Part shown: positions 8,583 to 17,844 of the stretch, in pieces
Numbering within the stretch: position 1 is the stretch's first letter
Layout of the letters: every line of letters starts with the position of its first letter
From: an uncultured Cohaesibacter sp.
GTDB taxonomy: Bacteria > Pseudomonadota > Alphaproteobacteria > Rhizobiales > Cohaesibacteraceae
Reading direction: 5' to 3'
Length of the DNA: 64,000 nt
Assembly: GCF_963677725.1 (NCBI RefSeq)
Contig: NZ_OY782507.1
Span: 3,594,501 to 3,658,500, forward strand
The notes under the pieces: model-generated
What the model was told of the DNA's origin: nothing
Seen by the model: only the letters and a program-made list of their open reading frames with translations
Database searches by the model: none
Program-made: the position numbers and the translations under genes

Positions 8583-10211
8583 TCAGAGATGTTTTGCCTT
8601 GGTGCGCAGGCGGAATTTCTGGATTTTGCCGGTCGAAGTGCGGGGCAATTCCTCGAAAATGATGGTTTTCGGGGCCTTGAAGTGGGCGAGATGCTCCCGG
8701 CACCAATCGATCAGTTCGGCCTCGGTTGCTTCATGCCCTTCGCTCAGTTCCACAAAGGCGCATGGGGTTTCCCCCCATTTGTCATCGGGCCGGGCAACCA
8801 CGGCAGCCGCTTCTACTGCCGGATGCTTGTATAGGGCATCTTCCACCTCGATGGAGGAGATGTTCTCCCCGCCGGAAATGATGATGTCCTTGGATCGGTC
8901 GCGCAGTTGGATGTAGCCATCGGGATGCATGACGGCGAGGTCGCCGGAATGGAACCAATCATCATAAAAGGCCTGATTGGTCGCTCCTTCATTCTTGAAA
9001 TAGCCCTTCATGACGATGTTGCCGCGGAACATGACCTCGCCGATGGTTTCGCCGTCTGATGGCACTGGTTCCATGGTGTTGGGATTGAGAACCGCGAGGC
9101 CTTCGAGCGCGGGATAGCGTACGCCCTGACGGGCTTTCTTGCTGGCCTGTTCTGGCGGGCTCAATGTGTCCCAATCCGCTTTCCATTCATTGACCACAGA
9201 CGGACCGTAGGTTTCTGTCAGACCATAGACATGGGTGACGTGAAAACCTGCATCAGCCATGCCTGCCAGCACGGATTCAGGGGGCGGGGCGGCGGCGGTT
9301 ATGAATTCCACCTTATGGGGCAAGGTGCGTTTTTCATGGGCTGGTGCGCTCAACAGGGCCGACATAACGATTGGCGCGCCACACAGATGCGTGACGCCTT
9401 CATCGGCGATGGCATCATAGATCGGTTTGGCTCTGACCGAGCGCAGGCAAATGTGGGTGCCTGCCACCACCGAAATGGACCAAGGGAAACACCAGCCATT
9501 GCAATGGAACATTGGCAAGGTCCAGAGATAGACCGGATGTTTGGCAAGGCCTGCTGAAATGATGTTGGCATACCCCATCAGATAGGCACCGCGATGGTGA
9601 TAGACCACGCCTTTCGGGTCGCCCGTGGTGCCGGAGGTGTAGTTAAGCGCGATCGCGTCCCATTCATCCTTGACGCCGGGCCATTTGAAATTCGGGTTGC
9701 CTTCGCTCATCAGATTTTCATATTCCAGTTCGCCCAGATAAAGACCCTGCTGGGGATGGACAGGATCTTCATATTGGACGACGATCGGGTCGAGGCCTGA
9801 CAATTCGATGGCTTCCTTCATCAGGTCGGCATATTCTGTATCAATGACCACCACTTTGCTTTGCGCATGTTCAAGCTGGAAGGCGACGATTGCAACGTCA
9901 AGGCGGGTATTGATGGTGTGCATGACGCCGCCAAACATTGGCACCGCATAGTGCAGCTCCAACATGGCCGGGACATTGGGCAACATGACAGAAACCACGT
10001 CGCCGGCACGCAGTCCACGATGCATCAGGGCCGAGCCGAGCTGGCGGCACCGGCGATAGAAATCCGCATAGCTGGTGCGGTCGGGTCCATAGACCCATGC
10101 CGTATGATCAGGATAGGTGGTGGCTGCGCGCTCCAGGAAGGTGATTGGAGAGAGCGGTACATAATTGGCCGGATTCTTGTCCAGATGCTGCGAAAACGGA
10201 TTGTTGGTCAT
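8583..10211 (-). CDS. Acyl-CoA synthetase, AMP-forming (DmdB/fatty-acyl ligase type)
   Basis: 542-residue adenylate-forming ligase that activates a carboxylic acid to its CoA thioester. The motifs are the P-loop YTSGTTGDPKG (191-201), YGLTE, the hinge RDRSKDIIISGGENIS and the catalytic Lys in STGKIQKFR (Lys529). The overall layout resembles the medium/long-chain subfamily that includes the methylmercaptopropionate-CoA ligase DmdB of marine alphaproteobacteria, but the substrate cannot be fixed by eye. It is a single gene, with the nearest same-strand neighbour (the TauE-type exporter) 180 bp upstream. Confidence 0.88.
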   Translation of the reverse strand: MTNNPFSQHLDKNPANYVPLSPITFLERAATTYPDHTAWVYGPDRTSYADFYRRCRQLGSALMHRGLRAGDVVSVMLPNVPAMLELHYAVPMFGGVMHTINTRLDVAIVAFQLEHAQSKVVVIDTEYADLMKEAIELSGLDPIVVQYEDPVHPQQGLYLGELEYENLMSEGNPNFKWPGVKDEWDAIALNYTSGTTGDPKGVVYHHRGAYLMGYANIISAGLAKHPVYLWTLPMFHCNGWCFPWSISVVAGTHICLRSVRAKPIYDAIADEGVTHLCGAPIVMSALLSAPAHEKRTLPHKVEFITAAAPPPESVLAGMADAGFHVTHVYGLTETYGPSVVNEWKADWDTLSPPEQASKKARQGVRYPALEGLAVLNPNTMEPVPSDGETIGEVMFRGNIVMKGYFKNEGATNQAFYDDWFHSGDLAVMHPDGYIQLRDRSKDIIISGGENISSIEVEDALYKHPAVEAAAVVARPDDKWGETPCAFVELSEGHEATEAELIDWCREHLAHFKAPKTIIFEELPRTSTGKIQKFRLRTKAKHL

Positions 10212-10392
10212 GGTCGCTTCTCTCCTTGTCTTCTCTGGTGCCTATCGTTCCTAGACAGGAAGGATATGGCCCTTGTCCCCTAAAGCTACGTGCTTTTCTT
10301 TATCAAAGCGAAGGATAAACGTTTGATCAATTGGAAATTTGGCTTGAGGGTGGAGTTGTTGATGGAATGAGGCTGCCTATCGCCACTTTCTC

Positions 10393-11148
10393 CTAAATCA
10401 GGGAAAAAATCCCGTCATAGCAAAGCTTGACTGAAACAATCAGCATCGCACCATAGGCCAGCTTGTAAAAGAGATTTTGGTCGAGTGTGCGCACCAGCAA
10501 CACACCGATGCCGACGCCGACTGGGGCCAGAGGCAGCAGGGTGGCTGTGGTCGTCAGATTTTCCCGACTGAACTGACCGAGCGCGAAATAGGGGACCAGT
10601 TTGACCAGATTGGTGATGGCGAAGAAATAGACCATGGTCGCGGCAAACTGGATTGGGGGCAGGCGCAACGGCAGGGCATAGATCTGATAAGGCGGGTTGC
10701 CAGCATGTGCGATGAAGCTGGTAAAACCGGTGAGGGTGCCCCAGACGGCGGCGGACAAAGTGCCGCCGGGTTTGCCATCTTTGGGTCGGCGGGCAAGGAA
10801 GAAATAGTTCAGCACAAAGCCAAGAGCGACAAGACCGAGGGCGAGGCGGATCACTTCTTCATTCATCTTGTCAGCCAGCAGCCAGCCAAGCCCGACCCCG
10901 CAAATGGCAAAGGGCAGCATGTGGGTCAGGATATGACGGTTTGCCTTGCCGCGATAAATCACCAGTCCGATCAGATCCATACTGACAAGGATCGGCAGCA
11001 TGATCGCCGCTGCGGTGACCGGATCAATCACAAGGGCCGTGATCGGCACGCTGAGCATGCCGAGGGGGCCGCAAAAGCCACCTTTGGCAATGCCGGTGAT
11101 GAGAATCGCAGGGACAGCGAGATAATAGAAGGTCGGATCAGCGATCAT
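10393..11148 (-). CDS. TauE/SafE family sulfite/anion exporter-like membrane protein
   Basis: 251 residues, about eight hydrophobic helices, with the paired glycine/proline-rich repeats of the TauE/SafE (DUF81) family: ITGIAKGGFCGPLGMLSVPI near the N-terminus and GTLTGFTSFIAHAGNPPYQIY in the middle. The family exports sulfite, sulfoacetate or other organic anions across the inner membrane; the substrate here is unknown. The frame is open to 11199, but the ATG at 11148 gives the usual N-terminus starting within the first helix. Confidence 0.88.
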   Translation of the reverse strand: MIADPTFYYLAVPAILITGIAKGGFCGPLGMLSVPITALVIDPVTAAAIMLPILVSMDLIGLVIYRGKANRHILTHMLPFAICGVGLGWLLADKMNEEVIRLALGLVALGFVLNYFFLARRPKDGKPGGTLSAAVWGTLTGFTSFIAHAGNPPYQIYALPLRLPPIQFAATMVYFFAITNLVKLVPYFALGQFSRENLTTTATLLPLAPVGVGIGVLLVRTLDQNLFYKLAYGAMLIVSVKLCYDGIFSLI

Positions 11149-11458
11149 TGCTTGGCTTCTTTGAGACAGTAAGTGGTTTCTTAGTATAGGTAATTGCACT
11201 TATAAAATGGTGCGATAATGTCGGAAGGGGCGGATCTTTGAAGCGGCCAGAAGGGGCGCGAGGGGGCGTTCACGCTAAAGCTTTAGTCTAAGCCTTCATG
11301 TTTTATGGACCCTTTTTTCTTTCGAATACAGGGAAAACTTCAAGAAAATACCCGAAAAGACGAAGAAAAACAGCTGCTATCCCTACTTTTGCCCGATAGA
11401 CCGTGGCAAAGGCGGACGCTATTCATAGCGCCAAAGGTTCAATCGCTGGGAGGCTTTG
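11149..11458. other. Divergent intergenic region before prpE
   Basis: About 310 bp between the TauE-type gene and prpE. It includes a perfect 12-bp palindrome CTAAAGCTTTAG at 11275-11286 and an A-rich stretch from about 11330 to 11375. GGGAGG at 11448-11453 is the prpE ribosome-binding site. No gene seen. Confidence 0.6.
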
Positions 11459-13360
11459 ATGAGCGTGAAATATAAGGACGTGTATGAAGGGTGGAAGCAG
11501 GACCCGGAAGGGTTCTGGGCCAAGGCTGCGGAGAAGATTGACTGGTTCAAACCGGCAGAAAAGATCTTTGATGCGGACAGTGGCGTTTATGGTCGCTGGT
11601 TCGCCGGGGCGGAATGCAACACCTGCTACAATGCGGTGGACCGTCATGTGGAAGCCGGGCGCGGCGCCGATGCTGCCATCATTTATGACAGCCCGATCAC
11701 CGGCACCAAGGCCACCTTCAGTTTTTCTGACGTCAAGGATCAGGTTCAGGCGCTGGCCGCCGTGCTGAAGGATCGCGGGGTCGAAAAAGGTGACCGGGTG
11801 ATCATCTATATGCCGATGATTCCGCAAGCTGCCTTTGCCATGCTGGCTTGTGCCCGTGTCGGGGCGATCCATTCGGTGGTCTTTGGTGGCTTTGCAGCCA
11901 ATGAGCTGGCCACGCGCCTGAATGATGCCAAGCCGAAGGCAATCATTTCAGCATCCTGCGGCATCGAGCCGAATCGCACCATTGCCTATAAACCTCTGCT
12001 TGATGAAGCAATTGAGCTGGCTGAACACAAACCCGATAGCTGCATTGTCTTCCAGCGCGAGCAGCTGGTTTGTGATTTGATCGACGGGCGGGATGTGGAT
12101 TATGCCAGCGCCGTTGCAGACGCTCTGCAGAAGGGTACAGAGGTGCCTTGCGTGCCGGTGGCAGCGACCGATCCGCTTTATATCCTTTATACGTCCGGCA
12201 CCACAGGTCAGCCAAAGGGCGTCGTGCGCGACAATGGCGGTCATATGGTGGCTCTGGCCTGGAGCATGGAATATCTGTATGGCATCAAGCCGGGCGAGGT
12301 GTATTGGGCCGCGTCGGATGTGGGCTGGGTCGTGGGGCATTCCTACATTGTTTATGGGCCTCTGGTCCATGGTGCGACCACCCTTCTGTTTGAAGGCAAG
12401 CCCGTCGGCACGCCTGATGCCGGTACTTTCTGGCGCGTGATCGAAGAGTATGATGTGGTGGCCCTGTTCACCGCGCCGACTGCCTTCCGCGCGATCAAGA
12501 AGGAAGACCCGAAAGGTGAGTTCATCCGCAAATATGATCTCTCCAAACTGCGCATCCTGTTCCTTGCCGGTGAGCGGGCGGACCCTGATACGGTGCAGTG
12601 GGCGGAGGACATGCTCAAAGTGCCGGTGATCGACCATTGGTGGCAGACGGAAACCGGTTGGGCGATTGCGGCTAACCCGGTGGGCATTGAGTTGCTGCCG
12701 GTGGTGCATGGGTCTCCGACGGTTGCCATGCCGGGGTATGATGTGCAGATTGTCGGGGCTGACGGACATCAGGTGGCGGCCAACGAGATGGGCAACATCG
12801 TCATCAAGCTGCCGATGGCCCCGGGCAATCTGCCGGGTCTGTGGCAGAATGACGAGCGTTTCAAGTCGAGCTATCTTGATGAATTTCCGGGATATTACCA
12901 GACCGGGGATGCAGGCTATATGGATGACAATGGTTATCTCTATATCATGTCGCGTACGGATGACATCATCAATGTCGCCGGTCACCGTCTGTCGACGGGT
13001 GCCATGGAAGAGGTTCTGGCGGCCCATCCGGATGTGGCGGAATGTGCTGTGATCGGCATTGCCGACAAGCTGAAGGGCCAGTTGCCTGCAGGCTTTGTGG
13101 TGTTGAAGTCGGGGGTTGATCGCGCACCCATAGAGATCGAGAAAGAGCTGGTCGGTCTGGTGCGTGAAAAAATCGGGCCGGTTGCAGCCTTCAAGATCGC
13201 GGTAACGGTTGATCGTCTGCCCAAGACTCGGTCGGGCAAGATCTTGCGTGGCACCATGCGGGCGATTGCTGATCATGAATCGTATAAAATGCCTGCGACC
13301 ATTGACGATCCTGCCATTCTCAGCGAGATCGAGGCTGCCCTGCGCGAGCATGGCATTTAA
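11459..13360 (+). CDS. prpE: Propionyl-CoA synthetase
   Basis: 633-residue acetyl-CoA-synthetase-like ligase. The motifs are YTSGTTGQPKGVVRDNGGH (from residue 244), WWQTETGW, the hinge RTDDIINVAGHRLSTG and the acetylatable Lys in TRSGKILRGTMR (Lys594). The N-terminal YKDVYEGWKQDPEGFWAKAA and the VVRDNGGH variant favour PrpE over acetate-specific Acs. It would feed propionate into the methylmalonyl or methylcitrate route. The ATG at 11459 follows GGGAGG; the TTG one codon earlier is unlikely. A strong terminator follows. Confidence 0.9.
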   Translation: MSVKYKDVYEGWKQDPEGFWAKAAEKIDWFKPAEKIFDADSGVYGRWFAGAECNTCYNAVDRHVEAGRGADAAIIYDSPITGTKATFSFSDVKDQVQALAAVLKDRGVEKGDRVIIYMPMIPQAAFAMLACARVGAIHSVVFGGFAANELATRLNDAKPKAIISASCGIEPNRTIAYKPLLDEAIELAEHKPDSCIVFQREQLVCDLIDGRDVDYASAVADALQKGTEVPCVPVAATDPLYILYTSGTTGQPKGVVRDNGGHMVALAWSMEYLYGIKPGEVYWAASDVGWVVGHSYIVYGPLVHGATTLLFEGKPVGTPDAGTFWRVIEEYDVVALFTAPTAFRAIKKEDPKGEFIRKYDLSKLRILFLAGERADPDTVQWAEDMLKVPVIDHWWQTETGWAIAANPVGIELLPVVHGSPTVAMPGYDVQIVGADGHQVAANEMGNIVIKLPMAPGNLPGLWQNDERFKSSYLDEFPGYYQTGDAGYMDDNGYLYIMSRTDDIINVAGHRLSTGAMEEVLAAHPDVAECAVIGIADKLKGQLPAGFVVLKSGVDRAPIEIEKELVGLVREKIGPVAAFKIAVTVDRLPKTRSGKILRGTMRAIADHESYKMPATIDDPAILSEIEAALREHGI

Positions 13361-13382
13361 GGCTCAATCAGGCTTCTGAAAC

Positions 13383-13416
13383 AAAAAAGGCCGGACAAAT
13401 TGTCCGGCCTTTTTTT
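13383..13416. terminator. Bidirectional terminator between prpE and trcR
   Basis: Perfect inverted repeat AAGGCCGGACA/TGTCCGGCCTT flanked by six A and seven T residues. It serves both convergent genes. Confidence 0.9.
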
Positions 13417-13478
13417 GATCATTGATCGAGCGCCTTTTGCTCAAGGCAACACGCATGTTCGGATGCGCGAGGGTGAGC

Positions 13479-14195
13479 TTAATCTTTGTCTTCGTCGTCT
13501 TTTTTGTCGGACGCCTGGAAGTTGGCAAAGACCGATGCTGCATCAGGGATCTTTTCGTCGTCTGACGTGTCAGCTTCTGCGGTCTTGAAGTTGCCGAATG
13601 GATCGGCTGGATTGATGGTTTCCTCGGTGGGCAGAATGGTCTGCTCTTCGTAGGCATCCGGGCGGGCCGGTGCATCGGCGGCGGACTTGCGCACTTCCAA
13701 ATCGAGGTCAAGCTGCTTGCAAATGCCAAGGGTTACCGGATCCATCGGGGTCAGCTGAGCGCTGTTCCAGTGGGTGCGGTTGCGGATCGCTTCGATGGTT
13801 GGCTTGGTGGTGCCGACCAGACGAACGATCTGTGCGTCCTTCAACTCGGGATGGTTGCGCACAAGCCACAGAATTGCGTTTGGACGGTCCTGACGTTTGG
13901 AGACCGGTGTATAGCGCGGGCCACGGCGCTTCGGTTCGGGCACGATAACTTTCGGTGCAGCCAGTTTGATCCGGTAGGTCGGATTTTTCTGGGCTTTTTC
14001 GATTTCTTCGCGGGTCAATTGGCCGGTGATCACCGGATCCAGACCCTTGATGCCCTGAGCGGCTTCGCCATCGGCAATCGCTTTGACTTCCAATGGGTGC
14101 AGCTTGCAGAAAGCAGCGATCTGATCGAAAGACAGGGCTGTGTTATCGACCAGCCAAACTGCGGTTGCTTTCGGCATCAGTGGTGCATTCGACAT
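13479..14195 (-). CDS. trcR: Cell-cycle transcriptional regulator TrcR (DUF1013)
   Basis: 238-residue DUF1013 protein, known as TrcR in alphaproteobacteria, an RNA-polymerase-associated regulator of cell-cycle genes. Two similar helix-turn-helix-like segments are visible: AVWLVDNTALSFDQIAAFC at about 12-30 and AILWLVRNHPELKDAQIVRL at about 107-126. A basic linker with KRRGPRYTPVSKR lies between them. The C-terminal 80 residues are acidic and probably disordered. A good promoter is present upstream (14278-14306). The gene is single and convergent with prpE. Confidence 0.88.
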   Translation of the reverse strand: MSNAPLMPKATAVWLVDNTALSFDQIAAFCKLHPLEVKAIADGEAAQGIKGLDPVITGQLTREEIEKAQKNPTYRIKLAAPKVIVPEPKRRGPRYTPVSKRQDRPNAILWLVRNHPELKDAQIVRLVGTTKPTIEAIRNRTHWNSAQLTPMDPVTLGICKQLDLDLEVRKSAADAPARPDAYEEQTILPTEETINPADPFGNFKTAEADTSDDEKIPDAASVFANFQASDKKDDEDKD

Positions 14196-14561
14196 GGTAC
14201 ATCCTCATTGTTGCTGGACCTGAATTCTCGTCAGATCAGCCTCTCAAGATTCTTTGAATTTGACAGGGAATGGCGGGACTATACTTGCATTGTCCTCCCG
14301 GCGCAAACAAGAAAAGGTCCATAGCGGCCTTTTGCGCTGGTTTTTCTGTCTGAAACGTCCCGATTCCACCCTGTCTACGGCACTATAGCATTGATATGCG
14401 GCGGCGGTGAGACACATTGTGACTTGTGCGGATTTCGAGCGGCAGGCGGTGGATGGATCAAATGCAAAAGCGACTGGAACAGGGTCGCCCCGGCACCAGC
14501 CGCTTTCTATCATCTTTTTGAAATATTGACTGAAAATACTATCTTGAGCGGATTTTTTCGG
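14196..14561. other. Intergenic region between trcR and the TadG-like gene
   Basis: About 365 bp. It holds the trcR promoter near 14278-14306 and a roughly 80-nt leader; the remainder is the 3' region of the TadG-like gene without a clear intrinsic terminator. No gene seen. Confidence 0.6.
14278..14306 (-). promoter_or_regulatory. Predicted sigma-70 promoter of trcR
   Basis: On the minus strand TTGCGC is followed by exactly 17 bp and TATAGT, about 83 bp before the trcR start codon. The boxes and spacing match the housekeeping consensus; activity is inferred. Confidence 0.5.
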
Positions 14562-16100
14562 TCAATCGGTCAGGCGAATGACGTTGAGTGCCGCCGCAAT
14601 TTCCTTGAACACATTGATCATATCCGAGGTGCTTTTCGGGGTGAAAGCGTTTTCAGGGAAGGTTGCGCAATCGCTGAGCATCCTTGTTGTGGACGAACCG
14701 ATATTGCCATAGGCGATCGTATAGACGATGACACCCTCATTCTTCGCTGCAGAGCAGGCTTCGAGCGTGCGTTTATCCATCTCGCGTGTGGTGCTGCCCG
14801 AGCCATTGATGCGGCCGTCCCCTGACCAACCATAGGCCTGATAGCCGCCATAGGTGTTGGCACCGTCCGACATGACGATCAGGAATTTTACATTCTCATC
14901 ATCATCATAGCTTTTGCCTTGGGAGTAAGGCTCCTGTTGTGACAGGACGCGCAAGCCCCAAATCGTACCCATGTGAATGTTGGTATTACCGTTTGCGCTC
15001 AGGGAATCGATGTGCGAGCGCACTGTCGTCATATTGGTGGTCAAAGGCAGGATGCGCTGAACATAGCAGCTATAGTTGGGTCCACGGCCCCATGTGAATG
15101 TCTGCTTGAAATATTCGCCATATATTTTCTTCTCGCCATTGCTTTGGTCATTTTTATAACCGTAACGCGGCAAATAGTCGTTATAGTTGTTGTAGTGGTT
15201 GTTGTTCGGCTCGCGCGTATCCGGATAGAAGAAGGGTAGGAAGAAACTGTCGCGGTCCGAGCTCTTGGCTTTGGTGTCTTGGATATCCAGCGGGTGTTTA
15301 CGTGCTTCCACACACCCTTCCCATTCTTCCGCCTTGTGGGTGTAGGGATCGGTCAGCGTCTTGAAAAGATGCAGACGGTTGGATTTTGGCGGAAGATTTT
15401 CGCGGTGGTAGGTCGATTTGGCATTCTTGTCCAGCCAAACCATTTTTGTGTCATTTGAGTCCAGGCGAACGAGGTGGTTGAACGGCACGATACCGATGCT
15501 GAGATCTTCGGAATTTTGCTGATTTTCCTCCAGGATCGTGACCAATTCCTTGGCTGCGCTCTTGAGCGCCCGCAGGCGGGAGCCGCCCATGGATCCGGAA
15601 TTGTCGAGTACCAGAGCAACTTCGATGCTTTTGTCCGAGGCGACTGCGCTGCTCTCTACCCTGAAGTCGGCCTTTTCAATGTCCGCCAGCATCATGAATG
15701 TGGTTTTGGTCGCACCGGTGGCCTCAACGTGGATCGAATTGGGATTGCGTTTGATCTCGGCGGGCTTGATGTCGGCCTTCAATGTGCTCGGCGTGTTGGC
15801 GGACACATAGGCAGTGATCATCTCCTGGATCTCGTTGTCCTTCATGATGCCGATTTTTTTCACCGCTGCCAGCGTTGCTGCATCAAGGGCTGCCTGAACC
15901 TGTGACCGATCCAGCGCGATGCGTGAATAGTCGATGGCCACACCGATCAGCATTATGATCGGGATCAACGTCAGGGCAAAGATGATGGCAATTGCACCGC
16001 TATCGTCTTTGGCGAAGGAGCGGCCGGTTTGAAACGGCGCAGACCGACGAAGGCGTCTGGCATTGTTTCTGGCAAAGCGCAGCAAAGATGAAGCAAGCAT
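14562..16100 (-). CDS. TadG-like pilus-associated protein with von Willebrand factor A domain
   Basis: 512 residues. A pseudopilin-like TadE/TadG N-terminus (DDSGAIAIIFALTLIPIIMLIGVAIDYSR, membrane helix about 35-57) is followed by the helix LDRSQVQAALDAATLAA. A VWA domain begins near 158 with an intact MIDAS motif DNSGSMGG (Asp166, Ser168, Ser170). Between about 285 and 345 there is an insertion rich in Asn and Tyr. Such proteins sit in the envelope and accompany tight-adherence (Flp) pili, but no other tad gene lies here, so it is an orphan. The start is the first ATG of the frame. Confidence 0.85.
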   Translation of the reverse strand: MLASSLLRFARNNARRLRRSAPFQTGRSFAKDDSGAIAIIFALTLIPIIMLIGVAIDYSRIALDRSQVQAALDAATLAAVKKIGIMKDNEIQEMITAYVSANTPSTLKADIKPAEIKRNPNSIHVEATGATKTTFMMLADIEKADFRVESSAVASDKSIEVALVLDNSGSMGGSRLRALKSAAKELVTILEENQQNSEDLSIGIVPFNHLVRLDSNDTKMVWLDKNAKSTYHRENLPPKSNRLHLFKTLTDPYTHKAEEWEGCVEARKHPLDIQDTKAKSSDRDSFFLPFFYPDTREPNNNHYNNYNDYLPRYGYKNDQSNGEKKIYGEYFKQTFTWGRGPNYSCYVQRILPLTTNMTTVRSHIDSLSANGNTNIHMGTIWGLRVLSQQEPYSQGKSYDDDENVKFLIVMSDGANTYGGYQAYGWSGDGRINGSGSTTREMDKRTLEACSAAKNEGVIVYTIAYGNIGSSTTRMLSDCATFPENAFTPKSTSDMINVFKEIAAALNVIRLTD

Positions 16101-16438
16101 GGTTCTGGCAGTCCCCTGTTCAAGCAGCTATGCATGGCGTCCAGCGGTGCCTCGCAAAAGAGACGGGGCACAATGGCGCAGCAACGTCCAAAGGCCAGAC
16201 CTCTGTGTCAGATGATCCGGCAATGGTCGCTTTTGACCAATTGAACCTCCACAGCGTTACCATTTCCTTTCGGACGGGTGTCTGTGGTCGCAGAACAGGC
16301 TGCTTCCTGTCATTGAGGTGAACAGATCTTTAAGGGAAGTGCCGAATATTTGGCAATTGGCCGCCCGCCGCCGCCAAATCCGGTTTTTGGAAAGGGCGGC
16401 GGGCGATTTTTGTTTTTGCCCGGTAAGGCTGGTGCGGC
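16101..16438. other. Intergenic region between the TadG-like gene and the quinone oxidoreductase gene
   Basis: About 340 bp with no credible gene. It holds the upstream region of the TadG-like gene and, at 16362-16416, a GC-rich inverted repeat that probably ends the oxidoreductase transcript or a plus-strand transcript. Confidence 0.5.
16362..16416 (+). terminator. GC-rich terminator-like hairpin
   Basis: Eleven-bp stem CGCCCGCCGCC/GGCGGCGGGCG around a 22-nt loop, followed on the plus strand by ATTTTTGTTTTT. No plus-strand gene precedes it, so it may act for the minus-strand oxidoreductase despite lacking a T-run on that side. Confidence 0.5.
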
Positions 16439-17443
16439 TCAGTCGCCAGACAGGTCGAGCATGATTTTGCCGATATGAGCGGAGCTTTCCATCAAGTGAT
16501 GGGCGGCTTTGGCTTCGGCCATCGGGAAGGTCTTGTAGATGACCGGCTTGATGTCACCCTTTGCCAGCAAAGGCCAGACCTTGTCTTTCAACTCGCTGAC
16601 AATGCCAGCCTTGATGACATCTGACCGGGCGCGCAGGGTGGAGCCCGTATGGGTCAGGCGCTTCATCATCAAGCGGCGGAAATCGGCTTCGGCAATGCCG
16701 CCTTGCAGGAAGGCGATGGAGACAATGCGACCGTCTTCTGCGGCGATGACATAGTTTTTCGAGATATAGTCGCCGCCAACCATGTCGAGAATGACATTGA
16801 CGCCTTTCTTGTCTGTCCAGTCCTTGATCTCTTTGACAAAGTCCTGCTCGCGATAATTGATGGCCAGATCTGCGCCCTGATCGAGGCAGGCGTCACATTT
16901 TTCCTTGTTGCCTGCAGTGATCACGACCTTGGCGCCAAAGGCCTTGGCGAGCTGGATGGCGGTGATGCCGATACCGGACGAGCCACCATGCACGAGCAGG
17001 CTTTCGCCGGACTGCAGGCCGCCACGCTGGAAGACATTGTGCCAGACCGTGATGAAGGTTTCGGGGAGGGCTGCCGCTTCCAGATAGCTCCAACCTTCGG
17101 GCACGGGGAAGACACTGCCTTCATGGGCGACGCAATAGTCGGCATAGCCGCCACCGGAGACCAGGGCCGCGACCTTGTCGCCAACGCTCCAGTCTTTGAC
17201 ATCCTTGCCCACGGCAACAATGTCGCCTGATACTTCAAGGCCGAGAATATCGGACGCGCCTTTGGGCGGTGGATAGTTGCCAGCGCGCTGGATGCAGTCC
17301 GGGCGGTTGACGCCTGCCGCTTTCACCTTGATCAGAACCTGATCATCCTTCGGGGTTGGCACGGGGCGCTGGACCATTTGCAAATTGTCCGGTCCGCCCG
17401 GCTCTGGCGCATAAATGGCATTCATCTCTGAAGGAATGGGCAT
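16439..17443 (-). CDS. NAD(P)H quinone oxidoreductase, zeta-crystallin/PIG3 type
   Basis: 334-residue zinc-independent medium-chain reductase. The family pattern is clear: NRPDCIQRAGNYPPPKGASDILGLEVSGDIVAVG at about 45-80, and an NADPH-binding Rossmann segment LLVHGGSSGIGITAIQLAKAFGAKV at about 145-170. Residues that bind structural zinc in alcohol dehydrogenases are absent. It probably reduces quinones or enals in the cytoplasm. It is a single gene, followed by a GC-rich hairpin. Confidence 0.9.
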   Translation of the reverse strand: MPIPSEMNAIYAPEPGGPDNLQMVQRPVPTPKDDQVLIKVKAAGVNRPDCIQRAGNYPPPKGASDILGLEVSGDIVAVGKDVKDWSVGDKVAALVSGGGYADYCVAHEGSVFPVPEGWSYLEAAALPETFITVWHNVFQRGGLQSGESLLVHGGSSGIGITAIQLAKAFGAKVVITAGNKEKCDACLDQGADLAINYREQDFVKEIKDWTDKKGVNVILDMVGGDYISKNYVIAAEDGRIVSIAFLQGGIAEADFRRLMMKRLTHTGSTLRARSDVIKAGIVSELKDKVWPLLAKGDIKPVIYKTFPMAEAKAAHHLMESSAHIGKIMLDLSGD

Positions 17444-17740
17444 GGATCACCTCTCTAGTCATGTCTGTGATGGTTCTAACGCAATTGACCGGTCAGGGGA
17501 AATCCGATCAATGACCTAGTGGGGCAAAAAATTATTTGAAGGGCTTGTATTTGCGACGTCGCGACGTGGGGCGTGGCGTGATGTCATATCCAGCGATCGC
17601 GTCTTTATAAGGTTGCAGGAGGGCATGTCGTTGTATGCAAAGGTCCGGAACTGGTGAAATCTGGTTTTGCTGTTTTGTTCTGAAGTATTTAATTAACTTC
17701 CTTTGCGTCATCGGTCGGTATTTTCGCAATTTGCCACAGG

Positions 17741-17755
17741 TTAACGTCTTGTTAA
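17741..17755 (+). promoter_or_regulatory. Candidate CtrA box in the rcdA upstream interval
   Basis: TTAACGTCTTGTTAA is an exact TTAA-N7-TTAA. A TAATAA element follows 13 bp later (17769-17774). The site could drive the short terminated unit just downstream or contribute to rcdA control from 560 bp away. Confidence 0.5.
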
Positions 17756-17790
17756 TCTATTTTTGCGTTAATAAAAGGTGTCCATACCAT

Positions 17791-17838
17791 ATGGATTTCG
17801 AGTGGCTCCTGTCACTCTGTTTGACGCCTCCCTGTTAA
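17791..17838 (+). CDS. Possible 15-codon mini-ORF between CtrA box and terminator
   Basis: ATG at 17791 opens MDFEWLLSLCLTPPC and stops at 17838, only 6 nt before the terminator stem. AAAGGTG lies 10 nt upstream of the ATG as a weak ribosome-binding site. The unit CtrA box, short ORF, terminator would give a transcript of about 90 nt. It may be a small protein, a leader peptide or simply an sRNA whose sequence happens to be open. Not recognised. Confidence 0.3.
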   Translation: MDFEWLLSLCLTPPC

Positions 17839-17844
17839 CTCCTG

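Noticed and set aside
11948-13351. 467-codon minus-strand open frame opposite prpE
   Set aside because: Antisense shadow of a gene with all ligase motifs; composition unlike a protein.
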